Part shown: positions 12,654 to 22,627 of the stretch, piece by piece
Numbering within the stretch: the stretch's first letter is position 1
Layout: each line of letters begins with the position of its first letter
From: Antrodiella citrinella
Taxonomy: Eukaryota > Basidiomycota > Agaricomycetes > Polyporales > Steccherinaceae
Assembly: GCA_004802725.1 (NCBI GenBank)
Contig: SGPM01000293.1
Coordinates: 1-34,813 of the forward strand
Direction of reading: 5' to 3'
Length of the DNA: 34,813 nt
Position numbers and translations under genes: made by a program
The notes under the pieces: model-generated
What the model was told of the DNA's origin: nothing
The model's database searches: none
Seen by the model: the letters and a program-made list of their open reading frames with translations, nothing else

Positions 12654-13376
12654 ATGGCTCCCGTCCCTACTACTGATCCTCAAGCCGGTGATCCTTGGGA
12701 TCTTCGTAATGGAGCGACATCAAGATCGCCCACTCCGCTCGCTGGTCCCCCGAACACACCGCAAGGTCAAGATGATATGGTGACCAATACGCAAATCGTC
12801 ACGACGACCTTGAACACACTTGACGCGGATGCCATTGTCACTACCAGGCGTTCGACAAGCAGTCCTTACCCCGCGTCTACATCTTCCCGTTCGAGTGACG
12901 AGCTGGCTTGGGCTCATGAGCGACTAGGGAATATCCAACACCCGCCCATCAGTCAAGATGTTGCTTCACGGGAGCTTTTGTCTCAGCGCCAGCAGCAGGA
13001 GATGGTAAGGCTGCAGGGCGAGCTGCAGAGAAACCAGGAGGAGATTGGAAGACTGCAGCGGGACCTGGCGGAGAACGAACGGCTTCAACACGAGTCGCAG
13101 AATGACCGAGAGGAAGTCGGAAGATTGCGAGGTGTTCTGCAACAGAGACAGACGGAGAACGAACGCTTGCTCCGCGACTCACAGAGCAACCGGGAGGAAA
13201 TCGGAAGGTTGCTGGTGGGCGAAGAGAGGCTGCGAAACGAGAACCTGAGGTTGGCCGAGAGGCTGCAGAGGCAGGAAGAGTATCAGAGGCAAGAGGGCGA
13301 TCAGTTTCGTGGCACTATACAACAGTTGGCGGCGAAGGATCAGAGACATTATGGGTGCTACTGCATCGTACAGTGA
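12654..13376 (+). CDS. Coiled-coil protein ending in a CaaX-like box
   Basis: Single-exon frame; 240 aa from the ATG at 12654 (CCATGGC context), or 288 aa from the in-frame ATG at 12510. Residues 1-105 are Ser/Thr/Pro-rich and look disordered. Residues about 110-228 form a long Gln/Glu/Arg/Leu coiled coil containing three imperfect tandem repeats of about 25-28 residues (units with REEIGRL ... ENERL). The C-terminus is HYGCYCIVQ: the last four residues, Cys-Ile-Val-Gln, fit the CaaX consensus for farnesylation, and a second Cys two residues upstream could be palmitoylated. This would tether the coiled coil to a membrane; that is inference. No named family recognised. The repeats may come from slippage of the coding DNA. 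Confidence 0.65.
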   Translation: MAPVPTTDPQAGDPWDLRNGATSRSPTPLAGPPNTPQGQDDMVTNTQIVTTTLNTLDADAIVTTRRSTSSPYPASTSSRSSDELAWAHERLGNIQHPPISQDVASRELLSQRQQQEMVRLQGELQRNQEEIGRLQRDLAENERLQHESQNDREEVGRLRGVLQQRQTENERLLRDSQSNREEIGRLLVGEERLRNENLRLAERLQRQEEYQRQEGDQFRGTIQQLAAKDQRHYGCYCIVQ

Positions 13377-13966
13377 TCGCACTTCGAGTAGAGACATACT
13401 TAGTACATGAGTGAACCTGGTGGCATCAGGTATGGTAACTCACTCGTCTTCATAAACCCAGTGGCTGGCCCCGTGCTTGCTTCCACGGGCGAGATAGTAT
13501 GAGCCTGGATGCGTAGGCACTACCTGAAGGGTCGAGGAAAGACTGGCGGCTTCAGTACAACGATCGCTAGAACATAAAACCCTCACCTTCACATGTGAAT
13601 CAGGTGTTCTAAACGTTGCTTACAGTATACTCGCCTCTCATGGATGTTGCCAATGAAATTGCACTCGGGCTGTAGCTGGCCTCTGTGATACTCATTGGCG
13701 CTTCGGCGATGAAAACCAACATTCAGATTCATTACATTCCAATCCATACGATACCAACTACGCTCGACAAGAGGTACTATGCTACAAATATGATACAAAA
13801 TATGGAACCACATAACGTGAATGTGAAAAACAGCGTGGAAGGACTATAACGTAGGTGCTCGAGAGTTTCCATTGTATATGTGTGGATGCGAGCAGAAAGA
13901 CAGCGACGACAATGCCAAAAAAATACGAAAACAATGACAGCGAAAGCACAGACCAAGAATACGCAC
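13377..13966. other. Intergenic between convergent genes, nothing recognised
   Basis: The gap lies between the 3' ends of the coiled-coil gene (plus) and the photoreceptor gene (minus). Short ORFs at 13589-13813 and 13777-13989 on the minus strand have no coding character. I see no repeat or RNA gene. Confidence 0.5.
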
Positions 13967-16866
13967 TCAGACACCCGCCTCAGCCACATCCCAACGTCGC
14001 TTCGTACTCATTCGTCGTCGACGGTCTCCTTCTTCATCGCCTTCTCCTGCATCATCCGACGGCGTGGTCTCCCCCCTTCCCTCGAGCTCCCTGACCTCCT
14101 CTTGCAGCCTCTGGTTGGCGTACTTGAGCTGCTGCAACTCATACTGCCACGACGTGCTCTTCGTCGGATCTAGCTCCTCAAACACAGACATAGGCGTCGC
14201 ACCCCGTGCCAGTTGTGGAGTGTGCGCATAACCAGCGTACGGAGAGGGGACGAGGCGAATCAGGCATATGAGAGGCTTAGGTGGCGTCTGTGGGTGCTTC
14301 GCCGATCCCGGAACGACGGTGTGCGCCTCCTCATCTTCCCCGACGAAAACGACCATCCGCACCCTCACGATACTCCCATCTTTCCTGCACATCCCGCACT
14401 CCACCTCCCTGCGTCCGCTCGTCTGACTCGTCAACGCACACCTAAGTTGCTCACGTGGCTCAGCATGTGGCAGCAGATCCTCGATCGGTTTTCCAATGAC
14501 CTCGCCTGCACCCCACCCAAGAACGGCTCTGACAGTCGTCCCGACGAAGAGACACGTCCCGCTCGTGCTCAACAACGCCCACACATCGTCCGTCTCCTTC
14601 CCCGTCAAAACGGATCGTGGAATGTCGTCCCACGTGAGCGACGGCATGGCACGAACGCGTCCGCTCAGGATGATCGCTTTCCTCCCCTTCCCAGGCTCGA
14701 TATGCATGCGCCCTCGACACTCCAGCCAGACGTAGTTCCAGTTCTGCGAGACAGGCTTCGCCTGCATCCGGAAGAGGAGGTCCACCACTTTCGGGTTACC
14801 CGCAAGTTCGGTGGTTGCCGGCGGAGACATCGACGTTGCTTGACCAATGGTCATGTTGCTGACATGCGAGGACGCAGAGGACTCTTTGAGCTCTCGCATG
14901 AGTGGGACGATGTCTGCAGGGTGGCAAAACTCCGTTACGCTCCGACCAACGAGTTCTTCGGGTTCCCAGCCTAGCACTCGTTTGACAGTCGGCGCAACGT
15001 AGAGAAACGCGCCTTTAAGAGAGACGACGTGAACAAAATCAGGTGTGGCTTCGAGGAGCAAGAGATTGAGAAGTTTGTTGCCGTCATAAGGGTCACCGGA
15101 CTTGTCTGGCGAGGCGAGCGTGGTGGAGTGGACGTTAAACGGCATAGATTTGACAAAGGCGGGGTCAGTGAGGAGCGTTCTGAGCTCCTTTGAGGTGCCG
15201 GACATGGCCGAGGCGTTGCTCCGCCAGTCGCGGGTCACGACAGCCCCCGTATTGGGCTGCTGGACCGCCGGCGGGATCGTGTTCTGCATGCTGTAGTTGA
15301 CGATGTAGGTACCGTCGCGAAGTTTGTTCAATATGGCATTCGGCTGCTCGGTGAGATCGATTTGGAAGCCTACGTGGTAGACATAATCGTCTGCCTCCTG
15401 GGGAGTGTTGTGGACGCCTCCGGGGATCGGGATAACGGTGACGAGGTTGATGAACGCAGCACCACCCTTGCGGTAGTTGATCATACTCGTCTGACACTCC
15501 TTGTTAGCCGCCAACGCCGCTCTGAGATGGTTCACCGCTTCGGGGGACGTGTATTTGCGCTGCTCGCCCTTCTGAACCTTGCCATGCGGCGCCTGGAGGA
15601 AGCGGCAGTTGGTGCCGGAGATCTCCTGTTCGGAGTAGCCTGTGAGCTTACAGAAGGCGGGGGAGACGTAGACGATGGGGTTATCAAAACGGCGCTTGTC
15701 GGTGACAACGAAGGAGCAGGAGGTGTCTACGGGGCCAAGAACGATTTTGGGATTGGGACGGGTAGCGACACGAGCGAGAACGGAGAGCAGGTCAAACCCA
15801 GAAGAGGAGTACACTGGCAATCCCAGAGCGGACGGGACAGTCCTGGAGAGGGTCAAGGCTGTAGGGATGTGGGCGGTGGAAAGATCACCAGATGAATCAG
15901 GAGGTGGTGGTGGAACGGCAAAGGCGAAAGCCGGTGGAGGTGCAGAGACGACGGAGTGATATACACGAGGGGGCTTTTGGACATCGTACTGAGGTTTGTG
16001 GTACTGGAGAGGAGGCGCATCGAAAAAGGGCGGTAGAGTGCCGTTCTGCATCGATGAGGTATCAACGGGGCTGCTGGCGAGGAGAGAAAGGTCAGTCAGG
16101 AAGAGAACGATACGCAATATGTACAGATAGCACGAAGCAAAAGATGAGGACATGGACAGGATCAGCAGACGAACACGTGCTATAATTCGCGCTTTTGCTC
16201 TCTCCTGAGAGTAGCTTGTACGGCGCTGTCTCATCCCGTTGCCTCTGTTTCGTTCGCCCCACCGAGTTCTGTCGGGATGAACATTGGAGAAAAGAAAGAC
16301 CGTAGTATGAGCCATCCATCGGAGCTGCGATTGCATGCCATCTCCACTCGCGATGTGGAGCGTTTTCGTTGCTAGTCCTCCCTCCAGATCGTCCATACCA
16401 TACGTACAGGCCAAGAGGCACTAGATGACGCATCTACCGTCTCCCGACCATCTCTGATTCCCCCCCCTGCTCTGCGATGCATCGTAGGATACATCGGTGG
16501 ATGAGAACAGGGGGGGTTCAGGAAGACGCAATGAGAGCGAGATACTGGCAGAAAGACGAGAAACGGAAGCAAAAAACAAAACGCACACTGCAGAGAAACG
16601 AGAGAGGAATGGACATACGAGTGATGAGGACGGGGAAAGCCGAAGTGGTTGAACCACGGTGAGGAAAGGGTGGAAGCGTTTCCCATGATGCCTGCAGGGA
16701 GGATCTCCGCACCACCGCCTGGAGCAAGGGTAGGCCCGAGCATGAGATGGGGAACTTGAAACTGGACATTGCTGGAGAAGGTCGTCGGGTCGTGGTGCTC
16801 GTTGTACGGGAGAGCCTCGGATTCATTGGGAGGAGGTGCAGGTTGAAGATACCGTTCAAACGGCAT
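13967..16866 (-). CDS. White collar-1-like blue-light receptor (LOV + PAS domains)
   Basis: A first exon (16866-16619) starts MPFERYLQPAPPP. A very long exon (16073 or 16070 to 13967) holds the rest; about 784 aa in total. The LOV domain (residues ~205-330) contains the flavin-binding signature GTNCRFLQ, whose cysteine (codon 15607-15605, about residue 239) forms the photoadduct in this family. Two further PAS domains follow (DFVHVVSLKGAFLYVAPTVK... and DVWALLSTSGTCLFVG...). A short coiled coil and a basic stretch (RRRRMSTKRRW) form the C-terminus. There is no GATA zinc finger, as is usual for basidiomycete WC-1, which relies on a WC-2 partner to bind DNA. Role known for the family: light-regulated transcription controlling fruiting, photomorphogenesis and DNA repair. 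The first exon joins the long exon in phase across 545 nt, unusually long here; an extra exon inside (see findings) is possible. Confidence 0.92.
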
Positions 16867-17379
16867 CGCGAGAGAGGGTGAAACTCTTGGAAACAGCGGA
16901 CTTGTGTCGGGAGTTGAGTGTCGGGAGTTGAGTTGGATACGGGACGTCGGGCGTCGGGGGACGTGCGTCGGGATGGGATGAGAGGGAGTAATGAAGAGAA
17001 GGAGGGAGAGAAGAGCAAGTGTGGTTGGACCAACAGACGTCCACTTCGGATGTAGCCGAATTGTGCACCCGAACCGATATTCAGGTCCCGCGATCCTGCT
17101 AAATTGCCTGATCGAGATTCGGAATTTCCAAATGGAGGCACGTGGGCTGGACTGTCGGGGATCCCGGAGTCCGATCTTTTCGCGTGACGCGCAATCGAAC
17201 CGACGAAGTTCGCCTGCTCTCGCAAACTGAGGATCGATTCTGGTCATCGTTGACGAGCAGTGATGGCCACTGCCCGATATAGGACACCGACTAGGTTCGC
17301 GTTTCCTGACGAGCTTGGCCTGCTCATCGTCAGCCCCGACGTCAACCATCTTGCACCCAGTGCTATAAACCTACAGACC

Positions 17380-17540
17380 GCTGTCCCGTCGTCACAGAGG
17401 AGGACGACAGCCACGTCAAGTTCATCCCGCCTTCCCTCCTTTCAATCCCTTTGCCAGCTTCCAACCCTCCAACAGAGCCACGGTTCCTCTCATTTGGACG
17501 TACATCGGTCAGGACATCAACCGGGGAGTGAGCTTTAGGT
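17380..17540 (+). pseudogene. Relic of a second PDK-like kinase gene
   Basis: The plus strand at 17481-17505 is identical for 25 nt to the PDK coding strand at 1988-1964. The reading VPLIWTY, then GQDIN and GVSF, parallels [21 protein letters not shown] and ASDF of the intact kinase, with five residues missing. Upstream, VVTEEDDSHVKF parallels [12 protein letters not shown] in a different frame. No G2 box, N-box or start is present. The match stops at about 17540, where a GTATGT sequence could be the old donor. A short, frame-broken piece without the ATP-site motifs is best called a relic. Its right end overlaps the last codons of the minus-strand family X gene. Confidence 0.65.
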
Positions 17541-18560
17541 ATGTTCTGTGGGCATGCAGGTTGCCGTCTATGTAATATTTGTCATATGGATTGACAATGG
17601 CTGCGAGCGCGATACGCTTGTCTTCCAAGGACTTGTCCAGCGGATCAGGCTGTTCACGAAGTATAGCTTGAATGTTGTTGATCATCTGCTTGGAGGACCG
17701 TTCGTTGACAAACTCGCGCCATTTTACGCTGACGGAATGGGAGCCAAAGAGTCTGCCATGTCCGAGAGAGAGCGACGGCAGACGGCCCAGACCATTGGAT
17801 GAACCTTTATAGAGTAAGGACGCATGGGTATAAATTAAGGGTGAATGAGCGTACTTTGTTGAGCTCACGCCGGAGCTCTGTAATTTCCACCGCCTGATCC
17901 CTAACCAATTCTTGAAGTTCTTTCACCTGCCCTTGAGACTCTCTACGCTCCTCTTCGAACTTCTTGTCCTTTTCGGACATAGCCTTCGCCATCACGGTAA
18001 CCTGCTGGGAGAGGCTTTCGAGGGTGACAGGGCCTCGCTGCTAGCACCTGTGTTTGCAGCGTGAGCACTAGGAGGTTAGGATAGAGGAGCGACATCTTAC
18101 CCGCGTCACCTGCTAACAATGTCATTCTATGAACACGTAGAGGGGCCATAGAACATACCGAGCTGCTGTGGCTGCACTTTTGCCGCCGCCTTTTTCCCTT
18201 TCTTCTTGGACGATGAGGCTTTGGACCGCTCCTCCTCGAGCTGGAGAAGACAATCAGAGTGATGCGAGAGCCCATGCTGAGATGGGTTATACCTGGGAAT
18301 ATGTCTGTAGCGTCGAAGTCGAGCTGTATTTGAGGCGGAACACCAGGAACATTGTTCATGAGGGCGCGCGTCCGGCCGGTTCGATGTTCACCGTGGGATC
18401 GAGAAGAAATTGTTTGTTGAACTCGATATAAATCCCAAGAATGCGTGAGGTGGGGATCATCGCCGTTGGGCGGGGTATCGTTGTCGGTGTCGTTGGCGGC
18501 GTTGGCGGTGTCGGTGATGGCGGCTTCTTCGGCATCTGCCGTGGCGGAGACCGACTTGGA
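17509..18560 (-). pseudogene. Family X member, copy A (unknown; probably damaged)
   Basis: Minus-strand segments resemble copy B at 28.3-29.2 kb in the same order. They are: NNVPGVPPQIQLDFDATD (B: SNLPGVPPKP); a Lys-rich stretch ending KVQPQQL (B: NVQPEQF); TLESLSQQVTVMAKAMSEK with a following coiled coil; VHPMVWAVCRRSLSDMA (B: LHPIVFDVCCRSLLDMA); and WREFVNERSSKQMINNIQA (B: WYEFARGRNSDQIIVDMQA). The acidic N-terminal stretch (AEEAAITDTANAANDTD) is open from about 18560 but has no in-frame ATG. The frame breaks between the RRSLSDMA and WREF blocks (near 17740), and the intron near 18303-18240 does not close in phase. The 3' end runs into antisense PDK-relic sequence, so the native C-terminus seems replaced. 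No known domain recognised. Confidence 0.5.
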
Positions 18561-18795
18561 CTAGGATCGCTGCTCATCGTCAGCCTCGACGCGCAGGCTG
18601 CGTCCGTCGCTCTTTCAACTTCGTTCGCATCGTCTTTTTCATCAAGTCTCGTTCACTTCAAGTCTCGCTTTCCTTCAACACTCGCTCTCGCAGAAAACAT
18701 ATCTCCAGACGCGGATTCGCGGCTACGGATTGCTCACAGATAAGTTGCCTCTTCCTCTTCCTTCTCTCTTGCGCTGACTTCTCTCTCCTCGACAG

Positions 18796-19416
18796 CAGTC
18801 TGTCATCACTCACGAAAAAACGTACGTTCATCTTTTTTGCTTCGAGTCCCTCTATCTTAGGTCGCTCCGACAATAGTCTACCAACACTCACGCAGAAAGG
18901 TACGTTCTTCTTTGTCGTCGTCGTCACTGAAACCATCGAGTCTCTCATTTGCAGATCATTTATCACCAATGTACGTCTGTTCCTCCATCGGCCCTTTCTT
19001 CCGTACTGAAATCGTAGAGTCTCTAGGTCTTTCTGTCATCACTCATGAACGTAAGTCCATCCTTTCCCTTCTCGCGCTCCTTACTGAGCCCCTCAAGTCT
19101 CTTCTATCTAGGGGGGCAGCATGTGAGGCGTGAGGCCGGACACCTCGCGCCTCATGTCTCCTCCTCAGGGCGGGCCGGAGACAGGTGTGAAGAAGGTATG
19201 TGAATCCTCATTTGGCTCTGCAGTGGGCGAGATTGAAATGCTGACTCGGACTGTTCTCGCTTCTGCTTTGGGGTCAGTGGTCCTCGGTCGGAATTGCTAC
19301 GCATACATGTGGCGAAAGTGCGTCTATCTTTCTCTGCTTTTGCTTACGAGTGATCTGACGTTCTGGAGTTTGTTGGCAGATCGCGGGAGAAGGCTGGTCG
19401 TTGTTGGGTCGGGTGA
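18796..19416 (+). CDS. Candidate gene of very short exons, unknown
   Basis: Seven segments flanked by good splice sites join into one open frame of 88 codons: 18796-18821 (26 nt), 18861-18899 (39), 18955-18970 (16), 19027-19050 (24), 19112-19195 (84), 19278-19317 (40), 19380-19416 (37, ending TGA). Introns are 39-82 nt with GTACGT/GTAAGT/GTATGT/GTGCGT donors and TTAG/GCAG/CTAG acceptors. The predicted protein is basic and His/Arg/Cys-rich (VCHHSRKNVAPTIVYQHSRR, IIYHQCLSVITHER, ending KSREKAGRCWVG). The 5' end is unknown; the frame may extend upstream through a segment ending near 18733. The first four units resemble each other (YCATCACTCAYGAA, then donor), as if one exon-intron unit had been copied. 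Seven splice choices made by eye leave room for chance, so this is a hypothesis. Confidence 0.35.
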
Positions 19417-19943
19417 CCTAGTATCGTTCGTCTACCCGCCACACCGTGCTGATTTTCTCAAGAGAACCTCTCGTCGCCTCAAGCCTCTGTCTTCTTCTGA
19501 TTCAAGCACAGTACCGTGACGTCTCCCCTTATCTTCAATTCCTCTATTCACCAGCCCTCCAACAGATCCTTTGACTCAACAAGTCGTGGTCTTTCTTTTC
19601 TTCTCCACTATCTTTCCCACATTGACTAACGTGTTCCTTCTCTCTTCCACAGGTTATCATTCATTTGTCAAGATAGCTCGTCTGCGGCGGTGGTAAGAGT
19701 AAGTCGGGAGACTGAGGTGGGGACGCGTGATGCAGGACTGGCCACCCTTTGTTGCATGTCTCTTCTCTGGGTCTAGGGTCGAGGTGGAACACAGTAGGTC
19801 GACAAAACGAATTGCGGGGAGCATTGGGAGCGCGCGCAAAGAGCGGTCGGCACATTTGTTGACGGTTCATGCTGGATCGTCTCGTTCACAATGAAATGTC
19901 GTATTGTTGCCGATTCTCCTTCAATATTGCTCACATTGCGTAG
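19417..19943. other. Intergenic, no gene seen
   Basis: Pyrimidine-rich sequence with several AG-terminated tracts (for example before 19652) but no frame that reads as coding. The right end adjoins the acceptor of the isolated F-box-like last exon. The rest of that gene is not recognisable here. Confidence 0.4.
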
Positions 19944-20320
19944 GAACAACTCGTTGTCTGCCTTCGACGAATGCCACCGGAGTCTCTCTCCCTGTACCTC
20001 CACCACCAGCACAAATGGGATTCAATCGTACGTGAACCGAAAAGCAGCACGTCTGAGGGGATAGACGACGACGACGAGTGGTATCTCAGACTGGATGACG
20101 CAGAGACCGAGTCACTCCAGATGTCATCCAGGACTACCTGGAAGCTTTGGACGTGGACGCCTAGTCCCACCGGCTGGCAAACATGATTCCTTTTTTGACG
20201 GAGGTGAGCTTTGAGATCACGGACAGTCATCATCGTGAGTTTTGTTCTCGGTTTATTGGTACAGATGACGCCGATGTAGGTTCAGAGGTTGTGAATCTTA
20301 TGACGGTGGCTACTACTTGA
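19944..20320 (+). pseudogene. Isolated last exon of an F-box-like gene (remnant)
   Basis: After a TAG acceptor at 19941-19943 the sequence reads EQLVVCLRRMPPESLSLYLH then HQHKWDSIVREPKSSTSE. This matches exon 3 of the intact copy at 23910-24353 (DKLAASLQRLPLELICLHLN, AKWDFIVSEPETSTT). One base is missing near 20107, after which the frame gives VTPDVIQDYLEALDVDA, then a TAG at the codon that is Tyr in the intact copy. Homology continues through MIPFLTEVSFEITD and EFCSRFIGTDD to a TGA at 20318-20320. The first two exons are absent. It is a dead 3' fragment and the leftmost member of the paralogue cluster. Confidence 0.85.
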
Positions 20321-20625
20321 GTGCTTTTGTTACGTTTTCGCATCTTTACTGTGTTAATGTGACCGTGATGGATGAGGCCATGTGATTCAATAATTCATGT
20401 CCACCGAATACAGTTCTGTGTGCGCAAGAGATCAAAAATCCTCTCTGCGCACCGACGCCAATTATGTATCCTCTGTTGACTAGAATTACACGCGTTGTAC
20501 GCGACATCACAGGTTCTAAGTACTGAAAGCTTGGTTGGGTGCGAGGTATCGCGTTCACGTGTCATGTGACGGCGGCGAGTCGTTGAGTCGTTGTCGTCCG
20601 CTGAGAACATACTGAGAGTCCGCCA
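20321..20625. other. Intergenic, promoter side of F-box-like gene 1
   Basis: No coding segment. It contains the CACGTG-type motif listed separately at 20555-20570 and otherwise nothing recognised. Confidence 0.5.
20555..20570 (+). promoter_or_regulatory. CACGTG-containing motif upstream of F-box-like gene 1
   Basis: TCACGTGTCATGTGAC ends 55 nt before the ATG at 20626. It contains a palindromic CACGTG followed by an offset TGTGAC and differs by one base from the copy at 24565. Related versions lie before the other two F-box-like genes. CACGTG is the core of bHLH-type sites; which factor binds is unknown. Confidence 0.55.
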
Positions 20626-22268
20626 ATGTCAGCTTCTAAGTGAGTAAATGAAACTACAGGCTGATAACGATTTAACTAACCCAACAACAGCACAGGACCC
20701 CGCCTTCCTTGGGACATCCTCTCTGCCATCTCCTGCTCCTACTTCGACTCGAAAACTCTCCTTCCGTACATCCGCACCTGCCGCACTCTATACCACTCAG
20801 GCATACCCCATCTGCTCGCTGCAATCCCATATCGACATCGCGACCTTCCCACACTCAATTCCTTCTGCAACTTCGTCCTCGACAACGAACGTCGCCCGCT
20901 CTTCCTTCGCGAAATCCATCTTGGCTGTCCCAAAGCCGACGCTCTATCCAAGGATGCAAGTCCTATATATGACCTCCTCGTCCGTGTGCTCGAGCTCGCA
21001 AAGCACATCAATGTCCTTCACATCCTCCAAGCAGATCTGTTGCTTCGAATGGCACCTTGTCTCAAACCTGTTCTCTCCTCATTCAAGAAATTGACATCCA
21101 TACATCTGTCCGACGCTCACAAACGCACACAAAAAGTGTGTGCCACCTTGTTCTCTCCAGTCACCTCCGCCTCTATAACCTATACGGATACGTTTATGGC
21201 ATCTGCCGATCTCGAATCCGACCCGACCCTTCTCCTTCAAAATTTCACCGACACTCTACAGAACGTTTCTATATCCGCTGCCAACGTTGTTGATTTCGAC
21301 TGGCCCTTTCAGGACATCCTGTTTCCTCACGTAACATCCCTGTCGGTTCGGACAGCCGAATATCCATGTGCCTGGCTGTTCTTCATGCTCGCCTTCCCCA
21401 ATGTCGTCTCGGCTACATTCGACGACCAAGAAGAACCTCAAGACGACGACTTCGATCAATTCTATACAACGCGCGAAAGCAAGTTGTTTTTCGCAAACGG
21501 GTGCTGGTCTAATGGATTGGACTACCTTTCTGCTGGTATCATCGCAGTATACGTAGCTGGCATTCAGACGCACGTCCGCGAATGGTCTTGCCCGGGGGGT
21601 CTCCACAAAGACAATCTAGGATACTTCCATACCTTGGCTCCTGTGCTGCAGCCCTCTTCCATCAAACTGCGCATCACAGCCGAATTCCTCTGCGAGAATG
21701 GGGCAGACATATTCCAAAATCTACAGCTGACGAAACTTCATCTGTCTGTCGACTTGTGCGAGGCGCATCCTTGTGATACGACGGCGTATGTTCTGGTATG
21801 TCTCAAATCTTACTGAAGCCGATGGTTTCCCACTCATACACATCACAGGATCAGCTTGTCAGCTGTTTTCGGCGTAGTATGCCTCTGCTGAAATCACTCT
21901 GCCTTCATCTCTGCCACACCCATCAATGGAAATCCGCAGGCCCAACTGTCGCATCAGGGTCAAGGTCAAATGTAACACCGAATGCCTACGACATTTACAA
22001 ACCTTCTCGGGCGACGGAACAACTTCTTAAAGAAGAGGACCACTCCGTCCGCGAGTATTTGGATTCCATGGACATGGATGCCTTCATGCTCCACCTTTCA
22101 GACGCCATCCCTGCATTAGAAGAGATCCGCATCGTGATGCAACACCTTTACACCGACAAGGTCGATCGCACTTGTTTTTCACGAGTTGTTCAGAAGGAGG
22201 GTGAGCCAGCCGACATGCGGCGGGTGGATGGAGAGGACGCGAAGTGCTCGGATGTTTGGTTTGGGTGA
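20626..22268 (+). CDS. F-box-like protein, paralogue 1 of the cluster
   Basis: Three exons: 20626-20639 (MSASN start), 20691-21795, 21849-22268; 513 codons (512 aa), introns 51 and 53 nt. The N-terminus NTGPRLPWDILSAISCS, followed by CRTLYHSGIP, looks like the basidiomycete F-box-like start (LPxD/E at the head of a three-helix bundle). The remainder holds irregular Leu-rich segments and no catalytic motif. Diagnostic family strings: FCNFVLDNERRPLF, REIHLGC, SPVTS, LLLQNFTDTLQN, CWSNGLDYLSA, VREYLDSMDMDAF. Gene layout (tiny first exon, 1.1-kb second, 0.42-kb third) equals paralogues 2 and 3. If it is a true F-box protein it would present unknown substrates to an SCF ubiquitin ligase; that is inference from the N-terminus alone. 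Confidence 0.87.
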
Positions 22269-22560
22269 CTTAGTCTGTGCTCTATCTTCTTCCTGCGATC
22301 ATGATTTCACTTGAAAATATCAACACCGTTCAATACGCTATCACCGCTAGACATGTTTCTTTATGCTTTCGGTTTGCTCAAAAAATTGCATGTCTCAACT
22401 TTCAAGACTGGAGTACGCCGCTGCTTGACGGCCGATACGGATCCTGCGGCGTAGTTGGGTATCATTTCCACTTTATTGACTCCGATGGTATCGAAATATG
22501 AGTCGCGAGCTTGAGAGTACTAGTCTCGAGCACAGTCGAAGAAAACGCGCCAGTCACAAA

Positions 22561-22577
22561 GCATGTGTCCATGTGAC
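22561..22577 (+). promoter_or_regulatory. Motif upstream of F-box-like gene 2
   Basis: GCATGTGTCCATGTGAC, a diverged version of the motif at 20555, ends 50 nt before the ATG at 22628. The CACGTG core is changed to CATGTG and there is one extra base in the spacer, while the TGTGAC half is kept. Confidence 0.4.
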
Positions 22578-22627
22578 AACGACGCGTTGTCACCGAGTCT
22601 GTGACCTACTTTTTGTTCACAACGAAC

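Noticed and set aside
18356..18577. ORF reading MSSDPSPSRSPPRQ... as the N-terminus of family X copy A
   Set aside because: Another frame through the same DNA leads directly into the NNVPGVPP block without a shift, so this frame is probably a shadow, although its ATG is the only one nearby.
18441..18743. 100-codon plus-strand ORF starting MREVGIIAVGRGIV
   Set aside because: Its Gly/Val repeats are the antisense of the Asp/Thr/Ala-rich N-terminal stretch of family X copy A.
19196..19223. 28-nt intron (GTATGT...TGCAG) in the micro-exon gene
   Set aside because: Too short for fungal spliceosomal introns; the 82-nt alternative ending at 19277 keeps the frame.
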